The notes: generated by a model from the sequence alone, not told the origin. A stretch of DNA of 64,000 bases from Chryseobacterium scophthalmum (GCF_900143185.1 NZ_FSRQ01000001.1:1922001-1986000); one strand, 5' to 3'; shown: positions 8,747-17,372, counted from the stretch's first letter. Program-made: numbers and translations.

Positions 8747-10306
8747 ATGAAGAAAGAACTAATAGTTTCGCATGAAGATGATCTTACAAAGATTGCTTTG
8801 CTGGAGGATGGAAGACTATGTGAACTTCATGAGGAAGAAGACAAAAATGATTTTGTAGTAGGAGATCTGTTTATAGGAAAAGTAAAAAAACTTGCACCCA
8901 ATCTTAATGCCGCTTTTGTAAATATCGGCTATGATAAAGATGCATTCTTGCATTACCAGGATTTGGGACCGCAATACCTTACGTACCGAAAATTTTTAAA
9001 AGATTCGGTTTCTAAAAAACAGACTTCATCAGGTTTAAAGAATTTTGAAATTCAGCCTGAAATCGACAAAAACGGGACTGTAGATAAGATCATCGCCAAA
9101 GATGATATCGTTTTATTACAAATTACCAAGGAGCCTATCTCCACAAAAGGACCACGAATTTCTACCCAAATTTCTTTAACAGGACGTTTTTTGGTTTTGA
9201 TACCTTTCGACAATAAAGTTTCAATCTCAAAAAAAATCAGCAGTTCTGAAGAAAAAGTAAGACTTCGCACCCTGATCGACAGTATAAAACCAGAAGGTTT
9301 TGGCGTCATCATCAGAACAGTAGCAGAAGGAAAGAAAGTAGCCGATCTCCATAATGATATGAATCAACTGATTCAGAAATGGGAGAATACTTTTAAGAAT
9401 ATTCAGAAAAACAAAGTACCTTCTAAAGTCTTGAGCGAAGATGATAAAGCATCGTCTATTTTGAGAGATAACTTTAACCAGGATTTTGTAAATGTCTTTT
9501 GCGATGACGAGCAAATGGTAGACGAAATGAAAAATTATCTGGAAGTAATAGCTCCGGAACGAAAAAATATCGTTCAGTTCTACGACTCCCACATTCCTCT
9601 TCTCGAATATTATAACGTTGAAAAGCAGCTAAAACAAAGCTTCGGAAAACACGTAAATATTCCAAGTTCAAAAGGCGCTTATCTGGTGATAGAACACACA
9701 GAAGCGTTGCACGTAATCGACGTCAATTCCGGAAATAATATTACCACCGGAAATACTGCCAATAAAGAACACGCATTGAATGTGAACAAAATGGCAGCCA
9801 CAGAAATAGCAAGACAATTGCGTCTTCGCGATATGGGAGGCATCATCGTTGTAGATTTTATCGACATGACCAACCCCGATCATAGAAGAGATTTGTATGA
9901 GCATTTTAAAACAGAAATGAGCCGCGACAAGGCCCGTCACAAGATTTTACCTCCAAGTAAGTTTGGATTGATACAAATCACAAGACAAAGAAACCGTCCG
10001 GAAAAACAAATCGACATTAAAGAAGAAAATCCCAACAAAGACGGAGAAATAGTAGCTCCGATCGTAATTGTTGAGAAAATGGGAGACACCATCAGAACCA
10101 TTATGCAGAAAGAAAAAGGAAAACTTTTCCTGCATGTACACCCTTTCGTAGAAGCTTACCTTACTAAAGGTCTTAAAAGCATCCAGATGAAATGGTTTTT
10201 GAAGTACAAAAAATGGGTCACCATTATTCCCAGGGATTCTTTTAAGTATTTAGAATACAAAATCTACAATTCTAATAAGGAAGAATTGAGCGGATATTCT
10301 AATTAA
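8747..10306 (+). CDS. rng: Ribonuclease G (RNase E/G family)
   Basis: A protein of 519 residues, typical for RNase G. It starts with a short strand (KKELIVSHEDDLTKIALLED) and an S1-like RNA-binding domain (FIGKVKKLAPNLNAAFVNIG) with a long family-specific insert. The catalytic core has VIDVNSGN near residue 325 and IIVVDFIDM near 367, whose Asp residues bind the metal ion. RNase G cleaves single-stranded AU-rich RNA endonucleolytically and matures 16S rRNA. There is no C-terminal degradosome scaffold, so it is the short G type. It follows HU and the small basic protein gene on the same strand and ends at a strong terminator. Confidence 0.95.
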   Translation: MKKELIVSHEDDLTKIALLEDGRLCELHEEEDKNDFVVGDLFIGKVKKLAPNLNAAFVNIGYDKDAFLHYQDLGPQYLTYRKFLKDSVSKKQTSSGLKNFEIQPEIDKNGTVDKIIAKDDIVLLQITKEPISTKGPRISTQISLTGRFLVLIPFDNKVSISKKISSSEEKVRLRTLIDSIKPEGFGVIIRTVAEGKKVADLHNDMNQLIQKWENTFKNIQKNKVPSKVLSEDDKASSILRDNFNQDFVNVFCDDEQMVDEMKNYLEVIAPERKNIVQFYDSHIPLLEYYNVEKQLKQSFGKHVNIPSSKGAYLVIEHTEALHVIDVNSGNNITTGNTANKEHALNVNKMAATEIARQLRLRDMGGIIVVDFIDMTNPDHRRDLYEHFKTEMSRDKARHKILPPSKFGLIQITRQRNRPEKQIDIKEENPNKDGEIVAPIVIVEKMGDTIRTIMQKEKGKLFLHVHPFVEAYLTKGLKSIQMKWFLKYKKWVTIIPRDSFKYLEYKIYNSNKEELSGYSN

Positions 10307-10762
10307 AAAACATTCTACAGCCTCCATATTTTGGAGGCTTTTTTATTTAAATTTTATCATAGCTTACTTTTTCATACATTAACCGAGGTTTTTTTTCATT
10401 TAAAAATCACATTATTTTCATTGATTTTACAGCTTTTTAAAAAATTATATAAATTTTAAGCCTCACATGAGATAATTTTTGAAAAAAACTTTTTTTCAAT
10501 CCTAATGTACAATTCCCTACTTGTGAAATAAATTTTCTCCAAAAGTTTAATAAATTCATGTAAACACCGAATTATTCACACATTTAAACTCTCAAAAAAA
10601 TGATGAAAACGCAATTAATCAACAATCAATGATATAAATAACTACAAATTATCATTTTCATATAAAAACAACAATTACATTAATAAAACCCGTAAAAAAA
10701 CGGATTATTTAGTGTAAAATAATGGGGTTTTTACTATATTTATGTATTGAAAACTTACCCTG
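10307..10762. other. AT-rich intergenic region before the CsgD-like regulator
   Basis: This stretch of 456 nt holds the RNase G terminator and then very AT-rich sequence without an ORF. A weak CCCGT/ACGG hairpin lies about 80 nt before the next start (around 10689). I see no tRNA, no full TAnnTTTG match and no strong palindrome. The length suggests a sizeable regulatory region for the gene at 10763. Confidence 0.5.
10319..10345 (+). terminator. Terminator of rng
   Basis: AGCCTCC, a 7-nt AT loop, GGAGGCT and a T-run, starting 13 nt after the rng stop codon. Confidence 0.85.
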
Positions 10763-11410
10763 ATGAAACCTAAATTAACCATCTTTGATGAGCCACTGTT
10801 GTATGCGGAGGGTTTATCAAAAATTCTTGTTCAAAACAAGATTTTTAGTTCGATCGAAATTTTTAATTCGTACGAAAATCTTTCTAAACACATCAAGAAT
10901 GACCCTCCAGAATTTTTAATGATCAGCTCCGGTATTTTAGTACGTACAGAAATGTATTCTTCTATAGAAAATATTGTTGCTGAAAATAAAAATATCAAGA
11001 TTATTGTAATCGGGCACTCTTTTGACGTAACATCAATTAGAAAACTTTTTACTAAAGGAATTAAAAGTTACCTCGACAAAAACAGTTCTTATGATGAATT
11101 TTTAAAATCTATTCAGGCATTAATCTCAAACGAAATCTACATTTGTGATTATGCGAAAGAAATGATGATTAACTACATCAGCCACGAGCAGGAAAAACAA
11201 AATTCTCACATTAAAGACCCTTTAACAAAGCGTGAAATGGAGATTTTGAAACTAATCTGCGACGGATTGAGCAGCAAAGACATCAGTGAAAAACTTTTTA
11301 TCAGTATCAATACGGTAGAAACTCACAGAAAGCGAATTCTTTTAAAACTCAATGTAAGAAACTCGGTGGGTGTGGTAAAATATGCTTTGGAGAATAACAT
11401 CATCCACTAA
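10763..11410 (+). CDS. LuxR-type regulator with degenerate receiver; possible CsgD analogue
   Basis: A protein of 215 residues: receiver-like fold (residues ~4-125) and a C-terminal LuxR HTH (LTKREMEILKLICDG through SINTVETHRKRILLKL). Position 55, where the phosphorylated Asp should be, is Ser (FLMISSGIL). The acidic D9/E10 pair and the K107-type Lys remain. Phosphorylation is therefore unlikely. Enterobacterial CsgD, the activator of curli, is also a LuxR protein of about this length with an atypical receiver. This gene lies next to and convergent with the curli operon, with a terminator between. I infer a curli or biofilm regulator; homology to CsgD specifically is not shown. Confidence 0.75.
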   Translation: MKPKLTIFDEPLLYAEGLSKILVQNKIFSSIEIFNSYENLSKHIKNDPPEFLMISSGILVRTEMYSSIENIVAENKNIKIIVIGHSFDVTSIRKLFTKGIKSYLDKNSSYDEFLKSIQALISNEIYICDYAKEMMINYISHEQEKQNSHIKDPLTKREMEILKLICDGLSSKDISEKLFISINTVETHRKRILLKLNVRNSVGVVKYALENNIIH

Positions 11411-11430
11411 AAATTCTAAGTTTTAAACCA

Positions 11431-11466
11431 AAAAAATCTAAACTCGAAAGGTTTAGATTCTTTTTT
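11431..11466. terminator. Terminator between the regulator and the curli operon
   Basis: AATCTAAAC and GTTTAGATT arms around a 7-nt loop, A-run before and T-run after, so it can act in both directions. Confidence 0.75.
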
Positions 11467-11592
11467 GCCATTAATCCTAGAAAAAATTGAGGCAAAAGTT
11501 TACAAAAAAATATGAATGTTTAAATTAGCTTATTTAAGTTTTAGAAATTTTAAATCATATGTCTTTTTAAATTTTATGCTTTCTATTTTTAA

Positions 11593-11641
11593 TTCTCACA
11601 GATTGTTTAAATCGCACAAATTTTAAAACAATCTGTGAGAA
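11593..11641. repeat. 16-bp perfect inverted repeat
   Basis: Arms at 11593-11608 (TTCTCACAGATTGTTT) and 11626-11641 are perfect reverse complements around a 17-nt loop. There is no T-run directly after it on the minus strand. It lies 18 nt past the stop of the curli-operon lipoprotein and may stabilise the mRNA 3' end or be a dispersed intergenic repeat. Confidence 0.7.
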
Positions 11642-11658
11642 ATATTTTGGTCTTAATA

Positions 11659-13164
11659 TTATTCATAATCCGGCATTTCTGCATTGGTGAAAAGTGTAGT
11701 TCTGGTAAAATCTGTATTGGTGTTATTTAAATCTATAACGACGACGTTTTTCTGTGAAATATTATCATTCGAAGTATTCATCAGAATAATCTGAGCATCG
11801 TTCGGTGAAAATCTTGGGTCAAGATCGTTGGTTCCAACTGGTTTATCACTTTCCGTAGAAATATCGATAATAGTGTCGGTTACTAAATTATAAATAAAAA
11901 TTCGCGAATCGAGCTGTCGGTAATTAGAATCCTGATATCCTGAAACATCTCTTGTGTACAGCAATTTTTGTCCGTCAACAGAAAAGTTTAATCCTCCTGC
12001 TGCTCCTAAACCACTATTAACAATATTCTTCAAAACATTTCCGAGCATATCGATAATATAAATTTTCACATTATAGCCGTTAAAATTATTTGTTTTCAGG
12101 GCAATTTTACTGTTATCATAGCTCCAGTCACATTCTGAAATCAGACTTCCATCGGGTGTTGTGTACAAAAGTTCCTGTCCGCTTCCGTCTTTATTAATTT
12201 TATATAGTTTATCAAAACTGGAGTAAATGAACATGCTTCCATTCGTGCTCCATGCAAAATCCATTTCATAATTATTAAAACCGGAAACCGGAATCTGCGT
12301 CACTTTAAATGGATTTGAACCATCCGGATTTGCGGTGTAAATATGAGTTCCGCCACTTTCAGTTCTTAAAAATGCGATTAATCCTGCATTATTATTTTTT
12401 CTCGGACGCCAACTGTTGTACATAGAAGCTGTGTATTGAAAATTACTTCCCAGATTATCGCTGGACATGATTACAAAATTTCCACTTTGCTTACGCACAT
12501 AATGATACCGATTTGCAGGAACAGTATTCGTTGTAAATTTGAATACAGCACTCAAAACTTCCGGATGAATTTCGTCTGAAACGCCAACCTGCCAAAAATA
12601 ACTGACTCCAAACTGAAGATTATCTAACGTATAATGCTTTTCCTTTAGATCATTTACCTCAACAATATTTGTATTGAGATTATTTTTTACAATCAATCTA
12701 TATTTCAAAACATCCGTTGTATCGGGATCAGTAGAATTCCATTTGAGTTCTACCGTCAAAGGTTGATTGACCGCATTATCAATTGGACTCAACAACACAG
12801 GAGCTGTCGGTGGAGAATTTAACGAATCATCATCATTCATCTCAAAAACAATCGTAACCAATTGCCCTTGATTTTGAATATTGACCGCCTGAAAATTGGT
12901 TACATAACCCGAAAGTTCACATTTCACCGAATAGTTTCCGATTGGTAGATCTTTTATTTCAAACAAACCATCTTTGTCGCTAAACACAGTTTGTGTACTT
13001 GGAGTTGTAAAAATTTTTGCATTTTGTATCGGCTCGTTGGTGCCACGTTTTACAACTTTCCCTTTAAGATTCCCTGTTTGTGCCTGTTCTACCAATTCTT
13101 CACTGCATGATCCTAAAGAAAAAATCAGAATGAGAATGGTGAATATTTTTATAAAAGTTTTCAT
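11659..13164 (-). CDS. Curli-operon lipoprotein with CarboxypepD-like, FnIII-like and TolB-like propeller domains
   Basis: A protein of 501 residues. The lipobox ends at Cys20 (SLGSC) and is followed by SEEL, which resembles the acidic lipoprotein export signal that sends Bacteroidota lipoproteins to the cell surface. A carboxypeptidase-regulatory-like domain follows (GKVVKRGTNEPIQNAKIF, about residues 33-110), then a fibronectin III-like domain (115-215) and a TolB/WD40-like beta-propeller (220-495) with repeats such as IYTANPDGSNPFKVTQ. It is the last gene of the curli operon, 10 nt after csgG. It is not one of the classical csg genes. I infer a surface lipoprotein that helps to assemble or anchor curli; the function is unproven. 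Confidence 0.75.
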   Translation of the reverse strand: MKTFIKIFTILILIFSLGSCSEELVEQAQTGNLKGKVVKRGTNEPIQNAKIFTTPSTQTVFSDKDGLFEIKDLPIGNYSVKCELSGYVTNFQAVNIQNQGQLVTIVFEMNDDDSLNSPPTAPVLLSPIDNAVNQPLTVELKWNSTDPDTTDVLKYRLIVKNNLNTNIVEVNDLKEKHYTLDNLQFGVSYFWQVGVSDEIHPEVLSAVFKFTTNTVPANRYHYVRKQSGNFVIMSSDNLGSNFQYTASMYNSWRPRKNNNAGLIAFLRTESGGTHIYTANPDGSNPFKVTQIPVSGFNNYEMDFAWSTNGSMFIYSSFDKLYKINKDGSGQELLYTTPDGSLISECDWSYDNSKIALKTNNFNGYNVKIYIIDMLGNVLKNIVNSGLGAAGGLNFSVDGQKLLYTRDVSGYQDSNYRQLDSRIFIYNLVTDTIIDISTESDKPVGTNDLDPRFSPNDAQIILMNTSNDNISQKNVVVIDLNNTNTDFTRTTLFTNAEMPDYE

Positions 13165-13174
13165 AACCTAGTTT

Positions 13175-14542
13175 TTAATTTTTTCCGATATAAAAATTGA
13201 TTCCAAGACCAAATCGTATTGCCTGATCATTTCTTTTACCTGTTGTGAGATTTTCCCAATCATCACTGAATCCCATATCATACTGCGAGGAAAGCCTTAA
13301 ACCAATATTTTGTTTTACCAAATATTCTAATCCGCCACCAACTTGTGCTTTGTATCTTGATTTATCCTGCGAAAACATCGTTGCAACTCCACCATAGACG
13401 TATGGCGAAAGTTTGTATTGTGGAATGATTATATATTCAAGATTAATTTCTGTAACGAAAAATGAGCGAGACATTATGTTATCGTTTTGAATCTTGAAAT
13501 AATTGGCATTTCCTTCTAAATTGAAATTTTTATTGAGGAAATATTTGATTCCAATCTTCCCACCAATATTGGTTGCAGGATTTACATAATCATCTTTTAC
13601 CTGCTGCGTTTCAACGTTTCCGAAAATTGAAAAATTCTGTCTGTTGTCATTAGGATATTTATTTCCTATTAATCTTTTGTTGCTGTTGGCTTGCTCGGCA
13701 TTGTACTCATCAATAAGTTTTTGGTATTTCACATTTGAATCAACTGCTTTCCCCCAAATTTTATCACGAACACCTTCTACAATTAAAGATTTCACCGCTT
13801 TTTCTATAGCATCCGTTACCGCCAATTGAACGGGCTCATTTTGAGTCATCCCAACCTCAGCTTCCAAAAGTCTTTCTGCATCAACATATCTGAAGAAGCT
13901 TCCGTTTACGCTTGTGGAAAGAATTGTTTTGGAAACATAAACCGTTTTTAAAATTTCTCCGTTTAAAGTAGAGACCGCTCTCAGATAAATAGTAATCCTG
14001 TCTTGTCGGTATTGTGAAGAAGCACCAATCCCAAAATATCTTGCGCCTACTCCACCAGTCAGAATATTGCTGTCGTAAGAAATGACACCACCTTCCAAAA
14101 GAATTCCGGCGTACAATAATGGCGGTAATCCCTGACTGTTATTTTTATCTGCGTCTTTCAGATATTCCTGTCTTGTGGAACGGATGATTTGTCTTTCGTT
14201 TAAAAGATTTGCAATATTTTCTCTTTCGATAGGAATAAACCAATGGCTGTCTTCCAAAGCTTTGATAAGAATTGTGGTGGTACCTTGCGGAACTGCTGTA
14301 CTCCAGTTGTTTCCGTTTTCTGCAGGTTTGTACTGCCCGGTTTGATCCCGAAATTTATATACTCCGATAACAATTTTTTCTTTAGGAGCTGGTAAGTTTT
14401 TGAGTTCTGTAGTATAAGGTGTGATTTCACCAATCATTGATTTTTCTTTTGAAGAAGGTAATCCAATCATAGAACCGCATCCCAATACAATAGACAAAAC
14501 CATTATACAGAATAACATTTTGACATTAATATAACTTTTCAT
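13175..14542 (-). CDS. csgG: Curli secretion channel CsgG with C-terminal beta-barrel extension
   Basis: A protein of 455 residues. Lipoprotein signal (VLGCG, Cys22), then the CsgG domain (residues ~35-270) with KIVIGVYKFRDQTGQYK, a WFIPIEREN(I)ANLLNERQ segment and the transmembrane hairpins of the family. CsgG forms the outer-membrane nonamer through which curlin subunits leave the cell. E. coli CsgG is 277 residues. Here about 165 more residues follow (from near RQNFSIFGNVE) with the alternating strands and final aromatic of an OmpA/Ail-type porin fold (RFGLGINFYIG). It lies 18 nt after csgF. This is a fusion of channel and barrel-like domains rather than the short form. Confidence 0.9.
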   Translation of the reverse strand: MKSYINVKMLFCIMVLSIVLGCGSMIGLPSSKEKSMIGEITPYTTELKNLPAPKEKIVIGVYKFRDQTGQYKPAENGNNWSTAVPQGTTTILIKALEDSHWFIPIERENIANLLNERQIIRSTRQEYLKDADKNNSQGLPPLLYAGILLEGGVISYDSNILTGGVGARYFGIGASSQYRQDRITIYLRAVSTLNGEILKTVYVSKTILSTSVNGSFFRYVDAERLLEAEVGMTQNEPVQLAVTDAIEKAVKSLIVEGVRDKIWGKAVDSNVKYQKLIDEYNAEQANSNKRLIGNKYPNDNRQNFSIFGNVETQQVKDDYVNPATNIGGKIGIKYFLNKNFNLEGNANYFKIQNDNIMSRSFFVTEINLEYIIIPQYKLSPYVYGGVATMFSQDKSRYKAQVGGGLEYLVKQNIGLRLSSQYDMGFSDDWENLTTGKRNDQAIRFGLGINFYIGKN

Positions 14543-14560
14543 GATCGTTTTTAGTTTTTT

Positions 14561-14971
14561 TTATTTTGGAATGACAATCTCTGACTGATCTCCCGAACCG
14601 GTATCCAAAATATTTATTAATAGTCCTTGAGCTGTAGAAGTCACTTGCAAATACAGTGAACCAAATATGTAATTTCCTGGTTTTAAAGCTCCATCACCAA
14701 ACTGTTCCTGAAACAATTTGCTAGAAAGCTGACTCAAGATTTGCCTATTCAGGCTTTGTGTAAAACTGTCTAGAGAGTTTAAACCACTTAATAAATTATC
14801 TATATTAGACTTTTCATCAAACTGATTCTGAGCATTGGCTGAGCTCAAAAGCCACTGATAATTAAAGGTATCGCCACCAAATGCGGGATTGATAGGTTTA
14901 TATACCAGTTGCTGAGATTTTGCGAGAAATGTCCCGGCAAAAAGTATCATTACAACGGTTAAATTTTTCAT
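14561..14971 (-). CDS. csgF: Curli assembly protein CsgF
   Basis: A protein of 136 residues with a signal peptide (cleaved near AKS-QQ) and the CsgF signature just after it: LVYKPINPAFGGDTFNYQWL, then the Asn/Gln-rich helix SSANAQNQF. In E. coli the mature N-terminus of CsgF inserts in the CsgG pore and couples secretion to nucleation at the cell surface; the same NPAFGG segment is present here. The C-terminal part is a small beta domain (GNYIFGSLYLQV). It lies between csgE and csgG with 11- and 18-nt gaps, so the genes are co-transcribed. Confidence 0.93.
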   Translation of the reverse strand: MKNLTVVMILFAGTFLAKSQQLVYKPINPAFGGDTFNYQWLLSSANAQNQFDEKSNIDNLLSGLNSLDSFTQSLNRQILSQLSSKLFQEQFGDGALKPGNYIFGSLYLQVTSTAQGLLINILDTGSGDQSEIVIPK

Positions 14972-14982
14972 GACTATTCATT

Positions 14983-15714
14983 TTAGTAGATAAATTCATT
15001 TTTTATAAGATTTTTCCTGATATTATATTCTTTGATGTATCTTAAAGTATAGGCAAGCTGCTCCGTTAGATAGTCTTCACTTGGGTTTGTAATAAAGCTG
15101 TAAATAACCTTATCATCAATTTCAATGTTTATTTGTCCACTGGTTCCTCTTGCCGGAAGTTCAGAAATTTTTATACTTGAACTGTTTTTATCGGGAATTT
15201 GACTGTACTGAATGTAAAACATATCATAAAAATCTCTTCCCACTTTTGTTTTTGTGTCGTCAATTGTAAGGCCTTTCAGTTCAAAAGCTTCTTCTTTTTC
15301 GACCTGGCTGATTTTTTTGTTAAAAAAATTCTGATTAATTTCTAAACTGTCTTTAGATATGAGTTTCTGGGTTTGCTCGTCTCGGATGTAGAGAAACGCT
15401 TTCAGTGCATCTTTATTTTCTAAACCTACATTGATTTCGGATAAAGATTTTGTTTCTCCCGGATTAATAGAGAATTTCCCACTTTGTTTGTTGTTGGAAA
15501 GATTTCCATTTTCTCCTTTTTTAATGCTTACCAAAAGGTAATTGAGCTCTACGTAAGTAGGAGTATTATTAGTAACAATCGCTTTTATTTTAAGTTGTTT
15601 TTCAATTGTTTCATTTTCAATTTTTGCTATAATTCTCTTATCCTCTTGCCCAAAGATTGATGAGGGCAAGAGCATAAGAAATAAAAAAACTAATAATGAA
15701 TAAAAACTTTTCAT
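14983..15714 (-). CDS. csgE: Curli secretion specificity factor CsgE (long form)
   Basis: A protein of 243 residues with a signal peptide (LPSSIFGQ). The C-terminal ~100 residues carry the CsgE domain (LTIDDTKTKVGRDFYDMFYI, then an EYNIRKNLIKNEFIY end), as in the periplasmic cap that selects curlins for CsgG. E. coli CsgE is 129 residues. The extra N-terminal ~110 residues here form a beta-rich domain that looks like a second module covering intrinsically disordered clients. It lies 10 nt after the csgB-like gene and 11 nt before csgF in the operon. Confidence 0.88.
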   Translation of the reverse strand: MKSFYSLLVFLFLMLLPSSIFGQEDKRIIAKIENETIEKQLKIKAIVTNNTPTYVELNYLLVSIKKGENGNLSNNKQSGKFSINPGETKSLSEINVGLENKDALKAFLYIRDEQTQKLISKDSLEINQNFFNKKISQVEKEEAFELKGLTIDDTKTKVGRDFYDMFYIQYSQIPDKNSSSIKISELPARGTSGQINIEIDDKVIYSFITNPSEDYLTEQLAYTLRYIKEYNIRKNLIKNEFIY

Positions 15715-15724
15715 CGCATTTTAT

Positions 15725-16129
15725 CTAATAATTTCTTACAAAGACCGTCTTATTATCTGCTTTTACATTAATCTGCATTCCATCTGAAACGCTGTTACTT
15801 CCTGTGACATCAACAATATTATTATAACCTTGTACGGTAACGGCAGCTTTAGTTTCCTTTTCGGTAAAAGCATTATTAAAATAAATACTATTCTGATCAC
15901 CTAGCTGCTGAATAATAATGTTGGTTTTAGAACTGATAGTAAGATCAGTGTTATTCCCGTTTCCAACTTGTGCAACAATAGATGATGAATTACTTTGTGG
16001 AATACTCTGAAGAGAAATCACATCTATAATTGTATTGCTATTGATTTTATTCCAATCAACTTGTTGCGACTTCCCCCAAAGAAATGTGAAGAAGATAATA
16101 CATGAAATTAATTTGGTTAAGGCTTTCAT
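15725..16129 (-). CDS. csgB: Curli nucleator, CsgB-like
   Basis: A protein of 134 residues with a signal peptide (cleaved around GKSQQ). Three or four degenerate curlin motifs are visible: AQVGNGNNTDLTI, QQLGDQNSIYF, VQGYNNIVDV. They fit the Q-x-G-x-x-N pattern of curlin strands, but they are fewer and less regular than in the neighbour at 16301. In E. coli the minor subunit CsgB anchors and nucleates the CsgA fibre; the short, degenerate repeat set and the first position before csgE support that role here. It has its own -7 element and lies 171 nt after the main curlin gene, past a terminator. Confidence 0.78.
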   Translation of the reverse strand: MKALTKLISCIIFFTFLWGKSQQVDWNKINSNTIIDVISLQSIPQSNSSSIVAQVGNGNNTDLTISSKTNIIIQQLGDQNSIYFNNAFTEKETKAAVTVQGYNNIVDVTGSNSVSDGMQINVKADNKTVFVRNY

Positions 16130-16184
16130 TTTTTTATTTAAAGGTACCCTATTACACAGCCTTACGAAACACTCCTTACCATTA

Positions 16185-16192
16185 CAAAATTA
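16185..16192 (-). promoter_or_regulatory. Internal promoter -7 element before csgB
   Basis: Minus-strand TAATTTTG, about 55 nt before the csgB-like start and downstream of the csgA terminator, so csgB-E-F-G can be transcribed separately from csgA. Confidence 0.5.
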
Positions 16193-16245
16193 AAATCACT
16201 ACTTTCCGTTACATCACATCATCGTTTCTACGAATTATCTTTAAA

Positions 16246-16276
16246 CAAAAAAAGAGAAGCCGAAGCCTCTCTTTGG
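16246..16276 (-). terminator. Terminator between csgA and csgB
   Basis: On the minus strand a GAGAGGC/GCTTCTC-type stem with a TTCG loop runs into a seven-base T-run. It should end most csgA transcripts and favour the major subunit. Confidence 0.75.
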
Positions 16277-16300
16277 GTTGAATAAAAAATAACCTAAGAA

Positions 16301-17119
16301 TTAATTAGATTGGGTCACCGTTAATGTATTATTGTTTCCTATTTGAGTTCCTACGTGAAGATGAGAATCTCCATATTGATAAATATAAGCTTGGTTTGAA
16401 TTACCTAACTGAATATCTAAAGCTGTATTAGAATCACCAAATTGGCCTTGTTCTAAATAGTTACCATTACCAATTTGAGCCGCATAAGCTTGGTTATCAT
16501 CTCCAAATTGACCTACAAAAGCTTGGTTGCTATTACCTAACTGACCATGGACAGCAACGTTATCGTCACCATCCTGCCATTGTACAATTAAGTTTGAGTT
16601 TCCACCTTGAGCAGCTACAGCACTATTTCCTGATCCCATTTGATATTGTCCTGCTGCATTAGAATTACCTACTTGAAGAGCCGTTGCTGAGTTATCATTT
16701 CCATCCTGAAACTGGATAATTGCGTTACTTGCTCCATATTGAGTTGCAGAAGCATCATTTCTATTGCCTAATTGATCTTGATCTACGCTATTCCAACCTC
16801 CCCATTGTAAAGTTGAAGCATCATTTCTGTTTCCTACCTGATTGGTATTATTAACGTTAAGCCAGCCAGTTTGATCTACATCAACGTTATTTCTGTTACC
16901 GTCGCTCACAACTGTATTAGAGTTTTGTATTCCGGTTTGGTCAATCGTTGCAACGTTACGATTTCCATCCTGTAATAATGAGTTTGAATTTAGCATTCCT
17001 GTCTGTGTAACAGTTGCTGCGTTTAAATTTCCATTTTGAGTGCTAACATCGATGTTCATTTGAGCAAATGTGAACCCCATAGCTGTTAGTGTTAAAACAC
17101 CAGTAATTAAATTTCTCAT
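16301..17119 (-). CDS. csgA: Major curlin subunit, CsgA-like, 22 eleven-residue repeats
   Basis: A protein of 272 residues: a 19-residue signal peptide (MRNLITGVLTLTAMGFTFA), then curlin repeats without break to the C-terminus. I count 22 units of exactly 11 residues, most beginning Q-x-G-x-x-N (QTGMLNSN, QVGNRNDA, QLGNSNQA, QIGNGNYL). Two such strands make one rung of the curlin beta-solenoid, so about 11 rungs are expected against 5 in E. coli CsgA. The protein should be exported through CsgG and polymerise into extracellular amyloid fibres used in biofilm and adhesion. It is the first gene of the locus and has its own promoter and terminator. Confidence 0.92.
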   Translation of the reverse strand: MRNLITGVLTLTAMGFTFAQMNIDVSTQNGNLNAATVTQTGMLNSNSLLQDGNRNVATIDQTGIQNSNTVVSDGNRNNVDVDQTGWLNVNNTNQVGNRNDASTLQWGGWNSVDQDQLGNRNDASATQYGASNAIIQFQDGNDNSATALQVGNSNAAGQYQMGSGNSAVAAQGGNSNLIVQWQDGDDNVAVHGQLGNSNQAFVGQFGDDNQAYAAQIGNGNYLEQGQFGDSNTALDIQLGNSNQAYIYQYGDSHLHVGTQIGNNNTLTVTQSN

Positions 17120-17149
17120 TTCAGTAAAATTTGTTGGTTAATAATGAGA

Positions 17150-17157
17150 CAAAGATA
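17150..17157 (-). promoter_or_regulatory. Promoter -7 element of csgA
   Basis: Minus-strand TATCTTTG, 30 nt before the csgA ATG. A full TAnnTTTG match; the -33 motif is not clear. Confidence 0.55.
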
Positions 17158-17360
17158 GAAGCGCAAAACGCCGGAAAAAACACTGCAAAAGTGTAAATTT
17201 TAAAAATCACTGAATGCAGTTTGTATTGTAACTGTTTTCAGTTTTTCTTTATAACGGCTATTAGTTACACAACACAATCAATATTATTACTTATGAGTTT
17301 TTAAACTTAAAATTATTTTTAATTAACATTTTCACACTTCCTTTCTACAAGATATATTAG

Positions 17361-17368
17361 TAAATTTG
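17361..17368 (+). promoter_or_regulatory. Promoter -7 element immediately before the Nudix gene (leaderless)
   Basis: TAAATTTG ends only 4 nt before the ATG at 17373. Transcription would then start at or next to the initiation codon, giving a leaderless mRNA. Confidence 0.55.
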
Positions 17369-17372
17369 AAGT

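Noticed and set aside
16301..17119. Regular 33-nt repeats that might be taken for a CRISPR array
   Set aside because: They encode 11-residue curlin units in one open frame; there are no spacer-like unique segments and no cas genes.
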